64,000 nt of DNA from VYFG01 sp965248685 (GCA_965248685.1 CBDFKC010000004.1:1426001-1490000), one strand, 5' to 3'; positions 8,787-18,488 are shown, numbered from the stretch's first letter. Numbers and translations: made by a program. Notes: generated by a model from the sequence alone, not told the origin.

Positions 8787-9646
8787 CCAGTCCAGCCGAG
8801 TTTTGAGCGCAGAATCTCGAAATGGTCCTGGGATTCGATTCGGATCATCGAAAGTTTGTTTTTAGCCCGGGTTAATTGAATGGTTTCTTCGCCATGCAAT
8901 TCGTAGACGATCAGGCCGTCCAGCGCCAGGTTGGTATGACTCTCCGGGCTTTCCAGATCGAGTATCTCCACCAGCGAGTTTTCGTCAATAATAATGGGTC
9001 GATTGCTCAGGGTATGGGGGCAGATGGGTGAAATACTAATGACCCGAAGAGTGGGGTACATAATTGGGCCCCCGGCAGACAATGAATAAGCGGTTGAGCC
9101 AGTGGGCGTGGCCACGATCAGTCCGTCACTGCGGGTATGGCTGACAAAAATTCCGTCGATGCGGGTATCAAACTCGATTAACCGACCGGTATTACCCTTG
9201 GATATTACCGCGTCATTTAACGCCAGCCCGGTAAATACCGGTTCCGCATTCTTAAGCACAGTTGCCTGAAGCAGCGTGCGTTTTTCAATATAGAATTCTC
9301 CCTTTAATAACGCTTCCAGATTAGCTTCGAGGTTGCTAACCGCGATGTCAGTAAGAAATCCCAGCCTTCCCAAATTTACCCCTATTGTCGGTACATCGTG
9401 GCTCGATAAAGTTCGTGCGGCGTTTAACATGGTGCCGTCGCCTCCCACCACCATAGCAATATCTATTGCCTGATCCAGCGGCACCGATTGTTCATCAATT
9501 CTCTCCCCTTCAATTTCGACGGCGGTGGTGCTGCCGAGCAAAACCTTGATGCCATTTTTTTCAAGTAGGTCCCGAACCTCATTCAGGACTGTCGCGACAC
9601 TGTTGTCACGAAATTTGCCAAACAGTCCAATTTTTGAAATATTCAC
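8783..9646 (-). CDS. nadK: NAD kinase
   Basis: The 287-residue enzyme phosphorylates NAD to NADP with ATP. It has the GGDGTMLNAART motif near residue 68, the LGFLTD motif and the NDAVISKG segment. The glycine-rich TPTGSTAYSLSAGGPI motif lies near residue 180. Length is typical. It heads the minus-strand nadK-recN-GNAT unit and is divergent from hrcA, a neighbourhood seen in other proteobacteria, where heat-shock and repair genes cluster. Confidence 0.97.
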   Translation of the reverse strand: MNISKIGLFGKFRDNSVATVLNEVRDLLEKNGIKVLLGSTTAVEIEGERIDEQSVPLDQAIDIAMVVGGDGTMLNAARTLSSHDVPTIGVNLGRLGFLTDIAVSNLEANLEALLKGEFYIEKRTLLQATVLKNAEPVFTGLALNDAVISKGNTGRLIEFDTRIDGIFVSHTRSDGLIVATPTGSTAYSLSAGGPIMYPTLRVISISPICPHTLSNRPIIIDENSLVEILDLESPESHTNLALDGLIVYELHGEETIQLTRAKNKLSMIRIESQDHFEILRSKLGWTG

Positions 9647-9776
9647 AATGAATTTAGATAGTTAGGGAACAGTTATGATTTAAATTATTGATTACATCAG
9701 CCAGTGATTCCATGCGCGGCTGAATAAGTATAAGCCCTATCCACTAAAAAACAATCTTCACAGCTTGATTAGCGTA

Positions 9777-9806
9777 TTGAATTTTGTTCTGATGTATTGG
9801 TATATA
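9777..9806 (+). promoter_or_regulatory. Candidate sigma-70 promoter of hrcA
   Basis: TTGAAT at 9777-9782 and TATATA at 9801-9806 are separated by 18 bases, 42 bases ahead of the hrcA start. No CIRCE operator (TTAGCACTC with inverted GAGTGCTAA) is visible in the interval, so hrcA does not appear to autoregulate here through the classic site. Confidence 0.4.
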
Positions 9807-9847
9807 GGGATGATCAACTAAACCTAAACCTTGAATGTTAATGATTA

Positions 9848-10909
9848 ATGATTGACCACGAAAACACCGAACTGAGTGCGCGTGCCGAATCGGTGCTAAT
9901 GGGATTAATCGGGAAATATATTAGTGATGGCAATCCTGTTGGATCCAGGACACTATCTCGAGAAACCGAGCTTACCCTGAGTCCGGCGACGATCCGAAAT
10001 GTGATGTCGGATCTTGAAGAACATGGTTTGATTGAAGCCCCTCACACTTCTGCAGGTAGAATTCCGACGAGAAAAGGTTATCGGTTTTTTATCAACTGCC
10101 TGATGAGCGCGGGTAAGCTGAACAATCAGTCTTTCAATCAGTATAAAGATAGTTTCGATGGTATTTCCGATCCTAAAAGTATTCTGACGAATGCAACCGA
10201 AATGCTGTCCCAAATTACCTCATTTGCCGGGGTGGTATCTACTCCCAGTAAAATGAATGTCAAGCTTAAGCAAATTGAATTTCTTAAACTGTCCCAGCAA
10301 AGAGTGCTGGCGATATTAATTACCAGTGATGGACAGGTACAAAACCGGGTATTGTCGAATAACCGCGAGTATAAAGACAACGAACTGGTAGAGGCGGCTA
10401 ACTTTTTCAATCAGACTTATGGAGCCTGGAATCTGGAAGATGTCAGGTCTGACCTTGCCAGACATATGCAAAACGAACATCGCGATATGCATCGGGAGAT
10501 GCGCAACGCGATCAGGATGGCGGGTGAATTATTTGATAACGAATCGGATTCTGAATCGGAATCGGTGTTGGTTAGCGGAGAAAATAATTTACTGGCGGTC
10601 CCGGATTTCGCCGAGCTTGAAAAGATCAAACAGTTATTTGATACCTTTAAGACCAAGCAAGTACTATACGAACTACTGCAAAAGAGCATCTTATCGAGCG
10701 GTGTACAGATTTTTATCGGAGAAGAATCTGGTTACCAGATGCTGGAAAATTGCAGTGTTATTGCTGCCCCCTATGATGTGGATAATCAACGCGTAGGTGT
10801 GCTCGGTGTTATTGGACCGACCCGTATGCACTATGACGAAGTTATATCGGCGGTGGATATTACCGCAAGACTACTTGGCAGCGCGCTTAGCTCACCTAAC
10901 CCCACTTAG
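9848..10909 (+). CDS. hrcA: Heat-inducible transcription repressor HrcA
   Basis: The 353-residue repressor has an N-terminal winged helix. SDGNPVGSRTLSRE at about residues 28-41 and SPATIRNVMSDLEEHGLI are the canonical recognition segments, and HTSAGRIPTRKGYRFF follows. The C-terminal GAF-like part includes LGVIGPTRMHYDEV near residue 325. HrcA normally binds CIRCE elements before groESL or dnaK/grpE operons; none of those genes lies in this window. It overlaps the next gene by one base (TAGTG). The frame also tolerates the unusual Ser/Glu/Asp-rich stretch ESDSESESV in mid-protein. Confidence 0.95.
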   Translation: MIDHENTELSARAESVLMGLIGKYISDGNPVGSRTLSRETELTLSPATIRNVMSDLEEHGLIEAPHTSAGRIPTRKGYRFFINCLMSAGKLNNQSFNQYKDSFDGISDPKSILTNATEMLSQITSFAGVVSTPSKMNVKLKQIEFLKLSQQRVLAILITSDGQVQNRVLSNNREYKDNELVEAANFFNQTYGAWNLEDVRSDLARHMQNEHRDMHREMRNAIRMAGELFDNESDSESESVLVSGENNLLAVPDFAELEKIKQLFDTFKTKQVLYELLQKSILSSGVQIFIGEESGYQMLENCSVIAAPYDVDNQRVGVLGVIGPTRMHYDEVISAVDITARLLGSALSSPNPT

Positions 10910-11457
10910 TGTCCGCCCTAGGCAATCTGTTTGATCAGCTAAAAGCATTTGATCGTCCGCCGGTGGAAAGCTGGCATCCAACCGAGACTATCGATTTTGA
11001 TTTGCGGATTGCGATTAATGGGGAGTGGTTTCATGAAGGAGAGATTATTCCGCGAAAGAATCTCGTCAAACTGTTCTCCACTGTGCTGGCATTGCGTCAG
11101 GGAGACTATTTTCTGATAACCCCTGGAATCGGTTATCGAATAAAGGTCGATGATGTACCGTTTCAGGCTGTGGAATGCACCACTCAGGGCGAAGGAGAAG
11201 CGCAACAAATATATTTTCGCACCGATATGGACGAAGTGGTGCTAGCAGATACCGAGCACCCCATCGAAGTCGAAATTAACCCAGATAATGATCAGCCGTC
11301 TCCTTATGTCGAGGTTCGAAGCGGACTAAAGGCGCGAATGACCAGGCCGGTTTATTATCAATTGGTGGAAATGTGCCTTGATGGTGTTGAGGCAGACAGC
11401 TCATCGAGCCAAATCTTCGGGGTGTGGAGCGCTGGAACATTGTTCCCGATTAGCTAG
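10909..11457 (+). CDS. DUF1285 family protein
   Basis: The 182-residue protein begins at a GTG that overlaps the hrcA stop. WFHEGEIIPRKNLVKLFSTVL and EGDYFLITP-like residues (QGDYFLITPGIGYRIKVDD) match DUF1285, a small cytosolic family of unknown function whose solved members have two linked beta-rich domains. No catalytic residues can be named. The overlap with hrcA suggests one transcript. The C-terminus ends FGVWSAGTLFPIS, a complete-looking end. Confidence 0.82.
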   Translation: MSALGNLFDQLKAFDRPPVESWHPTETIDFDLRIAINGEWFHEGEIIPRKNLVKLFSTVLALRQGDYFLITPGIGYRIKVDDVPFQAVECTTQGEGEAQQIYFRTDMDEVVLADTEHPIEVEINPDNDQPSPYVEVRSGLKARMTRPVYYQLVEMCLDGVEADSSSSQIFGVWSAGTLFPIS

Positions 11458-11674
11458 GGAGGCCACTGGTATTGGGTCTTAAAAGCTCAATTTGAACCAA
11501 AGTAATCAGCCTCAGCGTTACCCACGAGATGCGGCATTCGAGATCCGCTATGAGATTATCTTAAACTGCTGGAAATTTTTGGCTAAATCGACGATCATTC
11601 CCGTAGCACAATGGTTGATTCAATAAAGCATATCTAACAGACCAATCGAGATTTGGTAACCGAGAGAAAATAAT

Positions 11675-13498
11675 ATGAGTTGGCAGAAAAAAATACTTCG
11701 TGTAGATCTTAGCGCCGGAACCGTACAAGCGGAACCACTCAATATGGAATGGGCGGAACAATACCTGGGTAGCCGGGGACTGGGAAGTCGCTACCTGATG
11801 GAAGAAATGGACCCAGCGACAGATCCCCTGGGGCCGGACAATGTATTGATATTTGCTACTGGCCCGATGACAGGAACCATGGCGTCGACCAGTGGCCGCT
11901 ATACGGTCATTACAAAAGGTCCTTTAACTGGCGCGATCGCCTGTTCCAATTCTGGTGGAAAATTTGGCGCTGAATTGAAATTTGCAGGGTATGATCTGGT
12001 CATAATCAAGGGCCGTTCGGAGAAACCGGTGTATTTATCTATCCGGGATGATGACTGTAAATTGCTACCCGCCGACGATATCTGGGGTAAAACCGTTTGG
12101 GAAACTGACGATTGGATTCGTCAACAAACCCAGGATCCACAAACCAAGGTTGCCACTATTGGCGTTTCCGGAGAGCAGGGCGCTCGCTACGCCTGCGTGG
12201 TCAACGATTTGCATCGGGCTGCGGGCCGATCTGGCGTAGGCGCAGTAATGGGTAGTAAAAACCTTAAGGCAATCGCCGCGCGTGGCACGATCGGGGTCAA
12301 GGAAGACAATAGTGATGCGTTCATGCAGGTAGTTAATGATGTCAACAAGGAACTCCACGGCAGTGATGCCAGGCGCGGATTGATGCGTTATGGCACCCAT
12401 GCCATGATGGAAAGCATGCAAGAATTCGGTGGTCTGCCCACTGAAAATTTCCGTAAAGTTTCATTTGACGGGGTGGCGAAGATAAATCACGAGGCCGTCA
12501 CTATTAAAAATCGCAATGGCCACAAAAACCTGATTACTAACGCAGCATGTTTTGGTTGCACTATTGCGTGCGGCCGTATAGCCAAGATCGACCCGAATCA
12601 TTTCAGTGTAAAAGATCGACCTGAATACTGGATTGCGTCAGGGGGTCTTGAGTATGAAACCGCATTTGCGTTTGGTCCGGTGGTCGGTGTGGATGACCTT
12701 GACGCGCTGACTTTCGCTGGATTTATGATGAACGAACATGGCCTGGATCCAATTTCATTTGGGGTAACCCTGGCGGCGGCCATGGAGCTATATGAAATGG
12801 GCGTTATTACCAAAGAACAAACCGATGGAATCGACCTCAGCTTTGGCAGCGCTGAAGCACTTGTCGTAATGTCAGAAAAGACCGGAAAGAATGAAGGTTT
12901 TGGTAAAGTTCTTGGGTTGGGGTCCAAACTCATGTGTGAAAAGTATGGCCATCCGGAACTTGCCATGGTCGCCAAAGGCCAGGAATTTGCAGGCTACGAT
13001 AGCCGGGCAATGCAGGGGATGGGTCTTGGCTATGCAACCGGTAATCGAGGGGCATGCCATTTACGTCACGATACCTTTGAGCAAGATATGTCGGACCCGA
13101 GCACTAAAGGTAAAGCCGAGGCGGTGAAAACTTCCCAGGATTTCGTCTCCATGGTGGATTCCACCGGATTGTGTCTATTTACTACCGGGGTTTGGGGATA
13201 TGACCATTTTGCCCGAATGATTAATGCGACCTGTCCTACCGAATGGGATGCAGAACGGTTACGCAAAACCGGGGAGCGTATCTGGAATCTTGAGCGCCTG
13301 TTCAACAATGCGGCAGGCCTTACTTCGGCGAATGATACGTTACCGCCGCGGATGTTAAACGATCCCGTTCCCAGTGGATTTGCCAAAGGAGGCGTTGCCG
13401 AACTGAATGTGTTGATGCCCCAATACTACGAGTTAAGAGGCTGGGACAACGGCGTACCTACTGCGGGCAAACTCGCTTATCTGGAAATTCAGGTTTGA
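11675..13498 (+). CDS. Aldehyde:ferredoxin oxidoreductase family tungsten/molybdenum enzyme
   Basis: The 607-residue protein has the AOR N-domain beginning KKILRVDLSAGTV, then SGRYTVITKGPLTGAIACSNSGG, which contacts the bis-pterin cofactor. The 4Fe-4S cluster ligands are CFGCTIAC at about residues 292-299 plus a Cys near residue 500 in STGLCLF. Length is normal (about 600-620). Such enzymes oxidise aldehydes to acids, passing electrons to ferredoxin. No ferredoxin-like subunit, cofactor-biosynthesis gene or transporter for tungstate lies nearby, so it stands alone with about 200 bases of non-coding DNA before it. The ATG is preceded by GAGAGAAAATAAT, a usable ribosome site. Confidence 0.93.
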   Translation: MSWQKKILRVDLSAGTVQAEPLNMEWAEQYLGSRGLGSRYLMEEMDPATDPLGPDNVLIFATGPMTGTMASTSGRYTVITKGPLTGAIACSNSGGKFGAELKFAGYDLVIIKGRSEKPVYLSIRDDDCKLLPADDIWGKTVWETDDWIRQQTQDPQTKVATIGVSGEQGARYACVVNDLHRAAGRSGVGAVMGSKNLKAIAARGTIGVKEDNSDAFMQVVNDVNKELHGSDARRGLMRYGTHAMMESMQEFGGLPTENFRKVSFDGVAKINHEAVTIKNRNGHKNLITNAACFGCTIACGRIAKIDPNHFSVKDRPEYWIASGGLEYETAFAFGPVVGVDDLDALTFAGFMMNEHGLDPISFGVTLAAAMELYEMGVITKEQTDGIDLSFGSAEALVVMSEKTGKNEGFGKVLGLGSKLMCEKYGHPELAMVAKGQEFAGYDSRAMQGMGLGYATGNRGACHLRHDTFEQDMSDPSTKGKAEAVKTSQDFVSMVDSTGLCLFTTGVWGYDHFARMINATCPTEWDAERLRKTGERIWNLERLFNNAAGLTSANDTLPPRMLNDPVPSGFAKGGVAELNVLMPQYYELRGWDNGVPTAGKLAYLEIQV

Positions 13499-13508
13499 TC
13501 ATAACGAC

Positions 13509-14600
13509 GTTATTCGTACGAAGCCGGAATCCAGACATCCCTCACTATCTATAATGACGACCTGCGGTCGGACACATTTTGACTGGATTCAGCCATGGCG
13601 GAATGACGAGTAGTGGGTTAGGGCGAAAAGACTAAGGACTGAGAAATGGCACACCCCCTATGCCGTCATCCCGGTGAAGCCGGGATCCAGTAAGAAGACC
13701 CGACCGAAGGTCGACAAATAAAAATAGGGTTCGACATGCCAAGAACAGTCGTTGGCCTACGGCCACATATTAAAGCACTGGATTCCGCCATGGCGGAATG
13801 ACGAGTAGTGGGTTAGGGCGAAAAGACTAAGGACTGAGAAATGGCACACCCCCTATGCCGTCATCCCGGTGAAGCCGGGATCCAGTAAGAAGACCCGACC
13901 GAAGGTCGACATATAAAAATAGGGTTCGACATGCCAAGAACAGTCGTTGGCCTACGGCCACATATTAAAGCACTGGATTCCGCCATGGCGGAATGACGAG
14001 TAGTGGGTTAGGGCGAAAAGACTAAGGTCTGAGAAACGGCACACGCCCTATGCCGTCATCCCGGTGAAGCCGGGATCCAGTAAGAAGACCCGACCGAAGG
14101 TCGACAAATAAAAATAGGGTTCGACATGCCAAGAACAGTCGTTGGCCTACGGCCACATATTAAAGCACTGGATTCCGCCATGGCGGAATGACGAGTAGTG
14201 GGTTAGGGCGAAAAGACTAAGGTCTGAGAAACGGCACACCCCCTATGCCGTCATCCCGGTGAAGCCGGGATCCAGTAAGAAGACCCGACCGAAGGTCGAC
14301 AAATAAAAATAGGGTTCGACATGCCAAGAACAGTCGTTGGCCTACGGCCACATATTAAAGCACTGGATTCCGCCATGGCGGAATGACGAGTAGTGGGTTA
14401 GGGCGAAAAGACTAAGGTCTGAGAAACGGCACACCCCCTATGCCGTCATCCCGGTGAAGCCGGGATCCAGTAAGAAGACCCGACCGAAGGTCGACAAATA
14501 AAAATAGGGTTCGACAAGCCAAGAACAGTCGTTGGCCTACGGCCACATATTAAAGCACTGGATTCCGCCGTGGCGGAATGACGAGTAGTGGGGTAGGTGA
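13509..14600 (+). repeat. Tandem array of about five 195-bp palindrome-rich units (BIME/REP-like)
   Basis: The block fills the gap between the AOR gene and ggt. The landmark CACTGGATTCCGCCATGG ends its CACTG at 13780, 13975, 14170, 14365 and 14560, exactly 195 bases apart, with a partial copy at 13585. Units differ at only a few positions. Each holds GTCATCCCGGTGAAGCCGGGAT and, inverted, GATTCCGCCATGGCGGAATGAC, plus short triloop hairpins (CGACCGAAGGTCG and TGGCCTACGGCCA). No open frame spans it. It resembles paired REP hairpins arranged as a tandem mosaic. Confidence 0.9.
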
Positions 14601-14613
14601 GAACGAAAGAGCC

Positions 14614-16278
14614 CTAATCGATAACCCGAGCCATTCCTTCTCCTCTGGGATCAGATGCCGCGGTAATAGCGCCACTTTGTTTGTCGACAATTACAATATG
14701 CATGTTTCCCCAGGTGCGGCCTCTGGGGTGAAGTTGATGTCCTTTAACATATAGCTTCACTATTTGTCTCGGCGTCAGTGCTTCCGGTTCGTATTGAATT
14801 CTGTCAGGGAGGTATTGATGATGAATCCGGCCTTTGGCGACGATCTCATCGGCTTCGGCGCCTTGCTGGAAGGCGAGAGCCCCTAATAACACCATTGAAA
14901 TAATTCGGCTGCCCCCGGGCGTTCCTATTACCGCGATTCGATTGTCGGTCTCCAAAAATGTTGGGCTCATACTCGATAGCATGCGCTTTCCAGGTTCGAT
15001 GGCATTGGCTTCCGCTCCCACCAGTCCGTATACATTTGGGACCCCGGGTTTAGCAGAAAAATCATCCATTTCGTCGTTTTGTAACACCCCGGTCCCGGGG
15101 GAGACAAAGCCTGATCCAAATGGGTAATTGATAGATAAGGTGGCTGCAACCCGATTGCCCTCTGCATCAACTACAGAAAAGTGGGTGGTATCAGTGCCAT
15201 TTCCCTGAGTCCCGGAAACCGGTGCGAGGCCGCTACTGGGAGTTGCCAGCTTCAGATCAATGGACTGTCTCAATCCATTGCCATGTTCCTGGCTCAGAAG
15301 TTTGTCCTCTGGCACGTCAATGAAATCAGCATCTCCCATAAACTCGGCGCGATCTCGATACGCTCGCCGCATGGCTTCAACAATAGTATGGGTTGCCGTA
15401 ACGTCATCCATTTGGTCCATAGAATACCCTGACAAAATATTCAGAATGATAGCCATTACCAACCCACCGGAAGAAGGCAGCGCCGCCGAAACCAGTTTCA
15501 TTCCCTGGTATTCCGCATTAACCGGCTGACGCAATTTGACCCGATAGCCTGCCAGATCCTCCAGGGACCAGATGCCACCAGCCCCGCGATTGCCTGCGAC
15601 AAGCAGTCCGGCGACTTCTCCCTGATAAAAACCATCGTGACCCTGGGTCGCAATTGCTCTTAGGGTCTTCCCGAGGTCCTTCTGCACCAGTTTCCAGCCT
15701 GGTTGGGGTACTTTTCCCTGATCCAAAAATATCTCCCCGGCAGCAGGAAATCCAGCGATGACGTCTCTTCGAAAATCCATCATTCGTTGATAGTGTTCGC
15801 CCACAGCGAATCCTTGCTCGGCATACTCAATGGCCGGCGCCAGACTGATCGAAAGTGGTAACACCCCACGATGATCCGCTAACCAGGCTATTGCAGCGGG
15901 TTCTCCCGGGATGCCCGCGGCCAGAGGACCATCTACCGACAACCCTGAGACAACCTCACCAGTGGAATCGAGATACATATCCCGAGTTGCTGCCATTGGT
16001 GCCTGCTCTCGGCCATCCAGCATCATATTGGTATTGGTTTTGGCCTGGTGTAAAAGCCAGAATCCGCCGCCGCCAAGACCAGAGCCAGTTGGCTCTACTA
16101 CAGCCAGTGCCGCAGTAATCGCAATTGCCGCGTCAAAGGCATTGCCGCCTTGTTGCAATATACGAATACCTGCTTCGGTGGCAAGGGGGTGGGCGCTAGC
16201 GACACCAGCGGCGGCATTGAGCTGGGTGCTGCCCAAAAGAAAAACGGCAGTAGCGACCAGGCGGAGGTATTGAATCAT
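14614..16278 (-). CDS. ggt: Gamma-glutamyltransferase
   Basis: The 554-residue precursor has a signal peptide (LVATAVFLLGSTQLNA) and ends close to the family length. It hydrolyses or transfers the gamma-glutamyl group of glutathione in the periplasm after autocleavage into two subunits. The processing site is visible: GNGTDTTHFSVVD near residue 363 contains the nucleophilic Thr that becomes the N-terminus of the small subunit. GSGLGGGGFWLLH near residue 67 and SSMSPTF plus GTPGGSRI further on are conserved. The DREQAPM-like motif appears as DGREQAPMAA with its substrate-binding Arg. It is followed by orn after only 3 bases on the same strand, upstream in transcription. Confidence 0.95.
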   Translation of the reverse strand: MIQYLRLVATAVFLLGSTQLNAAAGVASAHPLATEAGIRILQQGGNAFDAAIAITAALAVVEPTGSGLGGGGFWLLHQAKTNTNMMLDGREQAPMAATRDMYLDSTGEVVSGLSVDGPLAAGIPGEPAAIAWLADHRGVLPLSISLAPAIEYAEQGFAVGEHYQRMMDFRRDVIAGFPAAGEIFLDQGKVPQPGWKLVQKDLGKTLRAIATQGHDGFYQGEVAGLLVAGNRGAGGIWSLEDLAGYRVKLRQPVNAEYQGMKLVSAALPSSGGLVMAIILNILSGYSMDQMDDVTATHTIVEAMRRAYRDRAEFMGDADFIDVPEDKLLSQEHGNGLRQSIDLKLATPSSGLAPVSGTQGNGTDTTHFSVVDAEGNRVAATLSINYPFGSGFVSPGTGVLQNDEMDDFSAKPGVPNVYGLVGAEANAIEPGKRMLSSMSPTFLETDNRIAVIGTPGGSRIISMVLLGALAFQQGAEADEIVAKGRIHHQYLPDRIQYEPEALTPRQIVKLYVKGHQLHPRGRTWGNMHIVIVDKQSGAITAASDPRGEGMARVID

Positions 16279-16281
16279 GTT

Positions 16282-16839
16282 TTATAGACCCGGGGGTAAT
16301 GGCGCATTGATAAAGGTTTTGCGATAGTACTTAAGTTCCTCAATCGATTCCTGGATGTCGTCCAGGGCGCGATGGGTATTCTGTTTTTTAAATCCGGATA
16401 ACAAATCCGGTCGCCACCGGACCATCAATTCCTTGATCGAGCTGACGTCAAGATTGCGGTAATGCATATATTTCTCCAGGTTAGGCATATACCGTGCGAG
16501 GAAACGACGATCCTGGCATATAGAGTTGCCGCATAATGGAGAATGATTACCCGGAACATATTGGCGAATAAATTTAAGGGTTTGTTTTTCCGCCTCTCGG
16601 GTATCCAGTTTTGACGCCTTTACCCGGTTAACCAGTCCACTTTCAGTATGGGTTCGGGTATTCCATTCATCCATGGCCGCCAATCGTTGCAGTGACTGCT
16701 TGACCGCGATAACTGGACCTTCCGCAATCTGGGTCAGCTGGGCGTCGGTAATGATCGTCGCAATTTCGATAATTACGTCATTTTCCGGCGATAAACCGGT
16801 CATTTCAAGGTCTATCCAGACCAGATTGTGTGGATGCAT
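16282..16839 (-). CDS. orn: Oligoribonuclease
   Basis: The 185-residue 3'-5' exonuclease degrades the last di- to pentanucleotides of RNA decay and linearised cyclic-di-GMP (pGpG). DEDDh motifs are present: LVWIDLEMTGL at the start, CGNSICQDRRFLARY in the middle and HRALDDIQESIEELKYY near the end. Length is typical (about 180). It is separated by 3 bases from ggt downstream and by 93 bases from rsmE upstream. Confidence 0.97.
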   Translation of the reverse strand: MHPHNLVWIDLEMTGLSPENDVIIEIATIITDAQLTQIAEGPVIAVKQSLQRLAAMDEWNTRTHTESGLVNRVKASKLDTREAEKQTLKFIRQYVPGNHSPLCGNSICQDRRFLARYMPNLEKYMHYRNLDVSSIKELMVRWRPDLLSGFKKQNTHRALDDIQESIEELKYYRKTFINAPLPPGL

Positions 16840-16932
16840 ATTAGGTTATTTATACAAATTGTTGTTTTTGCTGGGTTCTCTCGCGAGAACGGTTTTAGTT
16901 AGTTCTGGTAGGCGTCGAATAGCGCCCATCGG

Positions 16933-17709
16933 TTATTGTCCACTTGCCAAATTGAGCCAGTTAACCTGGTTTACTGCAGAGAGTAACGCAGGGCCGGCAG
17001 TTTCAGTACGTAGTATGTTTTTTCCTGCAATCAGGGCCTTTGCTCGTTGATGTCTTTTCAAAAGTTTCCGTTCGGGCTCGCTAAATCCTCCTTCCGGGCC
17101 GATCATCACAACCACGCGATCAACAGGTTGCATTATGCCTTTTGCAATTTGATAAATCGACTCGCCGTGTTGCTCACCGTACACAATTAGCGTATCCCCG
17201 ACCATTTGATCAAGAAGCTGAGCTGGCGTCCCGGATTGCAAGATTGTTGGCAGATACAACCTACGGGACTGTTTGCTCGAGCTATGCATCACTCGTTGCC
17301 AGCGCTCGATCATTTTAGATTGAAAGCGAACCGTACTGAATTCACATTCCAATGGTAAGAACGCGGATATTCCCAACTGGGTTGCCATATCAAGCAAGAT
17401 ACCCTGGCGCTCCCCTTTAGGTAGCGCGCTGGCGAGAATTAGCTCGACGGGCTCAGCTGAATGATGACTGGCCTGATGAATTGACACCTCAATTGAAACT
17501 GGTCGATGAACTAAATTAACAATTCGGCCTTGGCCTAGCCAACCGTTTCCATCGGTAATTTGAATCGGGTCACCGATTCCCAGCCGCCTGGATTTGACTG
17601 CATGAGCTGCTTCGGGACCCTCAATTACTATGCTCGACAGTTGCCGATCTAATGATGGCCAGATAAAAAGACCAGCGGTCTTATCTGTTCGGGTGGATAT
17701 TGGTTTCAT
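16933..17709 (-). CDS. rsmE: 16S rRNA (uracil(1498)-N(3))-methyltransferase RsmE
   Basis: The 258-residue SPOUT-class enzyme methylates U1498 of 16S rRNA using SAM. The knot motifs VVVMIGPEGGFSEPE and ILRTETAGPALLSA lie in the last third, and an N-terminal PUA-like domain precedes them. Length fits the family (about 240-250). The first codons overlap the rsmJ stop (4 bases), so two 16S rRNA methyltransferases are co-translated. Confidence 0.95.
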   Translation of the reverse strand: MKPISTRTDKTAGLFIWPSLDRQLSSIVIEGPEAAHAVKSRRLGIGDPIQITDGNGWLGQGRIVNLVHRPVSIEVSIHQASHHSAEPVELILASALPKGERQGILLDMATQLGISAFLPLECEFSTVRFQSKMIERWQRVMHSSSKQSRRLYLPTILQSGTPAQLLDQMVGDTLIVYGEQHGESIYQIAKGIMQPVDRVVVMIGPEGGFSEPERKLLKRHQRAKALIAGKNILRTETAGPALLSAVNQVNWLNLASGQ

Positions 17710-18446
17710 CTGGCAGGTGGGTATATATCAAATCGTACCAGTTTGCTACCGGTTTGACCGCTTTTCCCGGACGCCAGCGGGGTCGCATAATTGGGCCTTT
17801 TAACTACCACCCGACGGGATACCTTGCGCCGGGATAATTCAACTGTTTCGGCGGCGGTCTGGGGCAATTGAATAATCTGCTGCAGTATTCGCAGCGATTT
17901 TTTAGGCGCTGCGGACGCGTTTTTGGGTGGATACATGGGATCAAGGTAAATTACTTCTACGGGGTCTTTCAACTGCTCCAGGTGACTGCGACAGTCGCCG
18001 AATATTATGGTCAAATGCTTGCGTATCAATGGAGACTGGCAACGCAGAACCGCATCTTCAAGCAAAGCATAAACTGCGGGATGTCGTTCGATCGCCAGCA
18101 CATCAATTCCCAGGGAGGCGATATGAGCTGCATCTACGCCGTAGCCCGCGGTGCAATCTATCACCCTTTTTGTTTTATAACCGATAGCACGAATCAAGGG
18201 ATCGATTCCGTGATTAGTTCTTTTTAAATCGAAATTGGCGATAGCCGGGCGTTTGGTATTAGCGCGGGATTCAACCAACCCGAGTCGACCAAATTTATCA
18301 AAGCACAGGAAACCTGATTCAACAATTTGTGTTTCTTGAACTGATTCATTGCCCATTACCAGCGTGCTGCCAAGCTTGTCTGCAAGGTTACGGCATTTTT
18401 GTTCGTGTGCCGGGTCGAACAAAATTGGGATCGGTATTGACTGCAT
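17706..18446 (-). CDS. rsmJ: 16S rRNA (guanine(1516)-N(2))-methyltransferase RsmJ
   Basis: The 246-residue class I methyltransferase has the diagnostic IDCTAGYGVDAAHIASLG motif near residue 115, then AIERHPAVYALLEDA. IYLDPMYPP is the catalytic [D/N]PPY-like motif, in RsmJ form. HGIDPLIRAIGYK just before motif I is also typical. It methylates G1516 in 16S rRNA. It heads the rsmJ-rsmE pair and is divergent from fabI. Confidence 0.95.
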   Translation of the reverse strand: MQSIPIPILFDPAHEQKCRNLADKLGSTLVMGNESVQETQIVESGFLCFDKFGRLGLVESRANTKRPAIANFDLKRTNHGIDPLIRAIGYKTKRVIDCTAGYGVDAAHIASLGIDVLAIERHPAVYALLEDAVLRCQSPLIRKHLTIIFGDCRSHLEQLKDPVEVIYLDPMYPPKNASAAPKKSLRILQQIIQLPQTAAETVELSRRKVSRRVVVKRPNYATPLASGKSGQTGSKLVRFDIYPPAR

Positions 18447-18459
18447 AGGAATGGTAAAT

Positions 18460-18488
18460 TTACCTATTTATCCAAGGGTCGGTATAAT
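18460..18488 (+). promoter_or_regulatory. Candidate sigma-70 promoter of fabI
   Basis: A perfect TATAAT at 18483-18488 is preceded, after 17 bases, by TTACCT at 18460-18465. The likely transcript start is about 35 bases before the fabI ATG, and GAGGTTAG ahead of that ATG serves as ribosome site. Confidence 0.55.

Noticed and set aside
9647..9847. CIRCE operator ahead of hrcA
   Set aside because: No TTAGCACTC with inverted GAGTGCTAA could be found in this interval on either strand.
13509..14600. CRISPR array
   Set aside because: The 195-bp units are nearly identical throughout with no variable spacers and no cas genes nearby.
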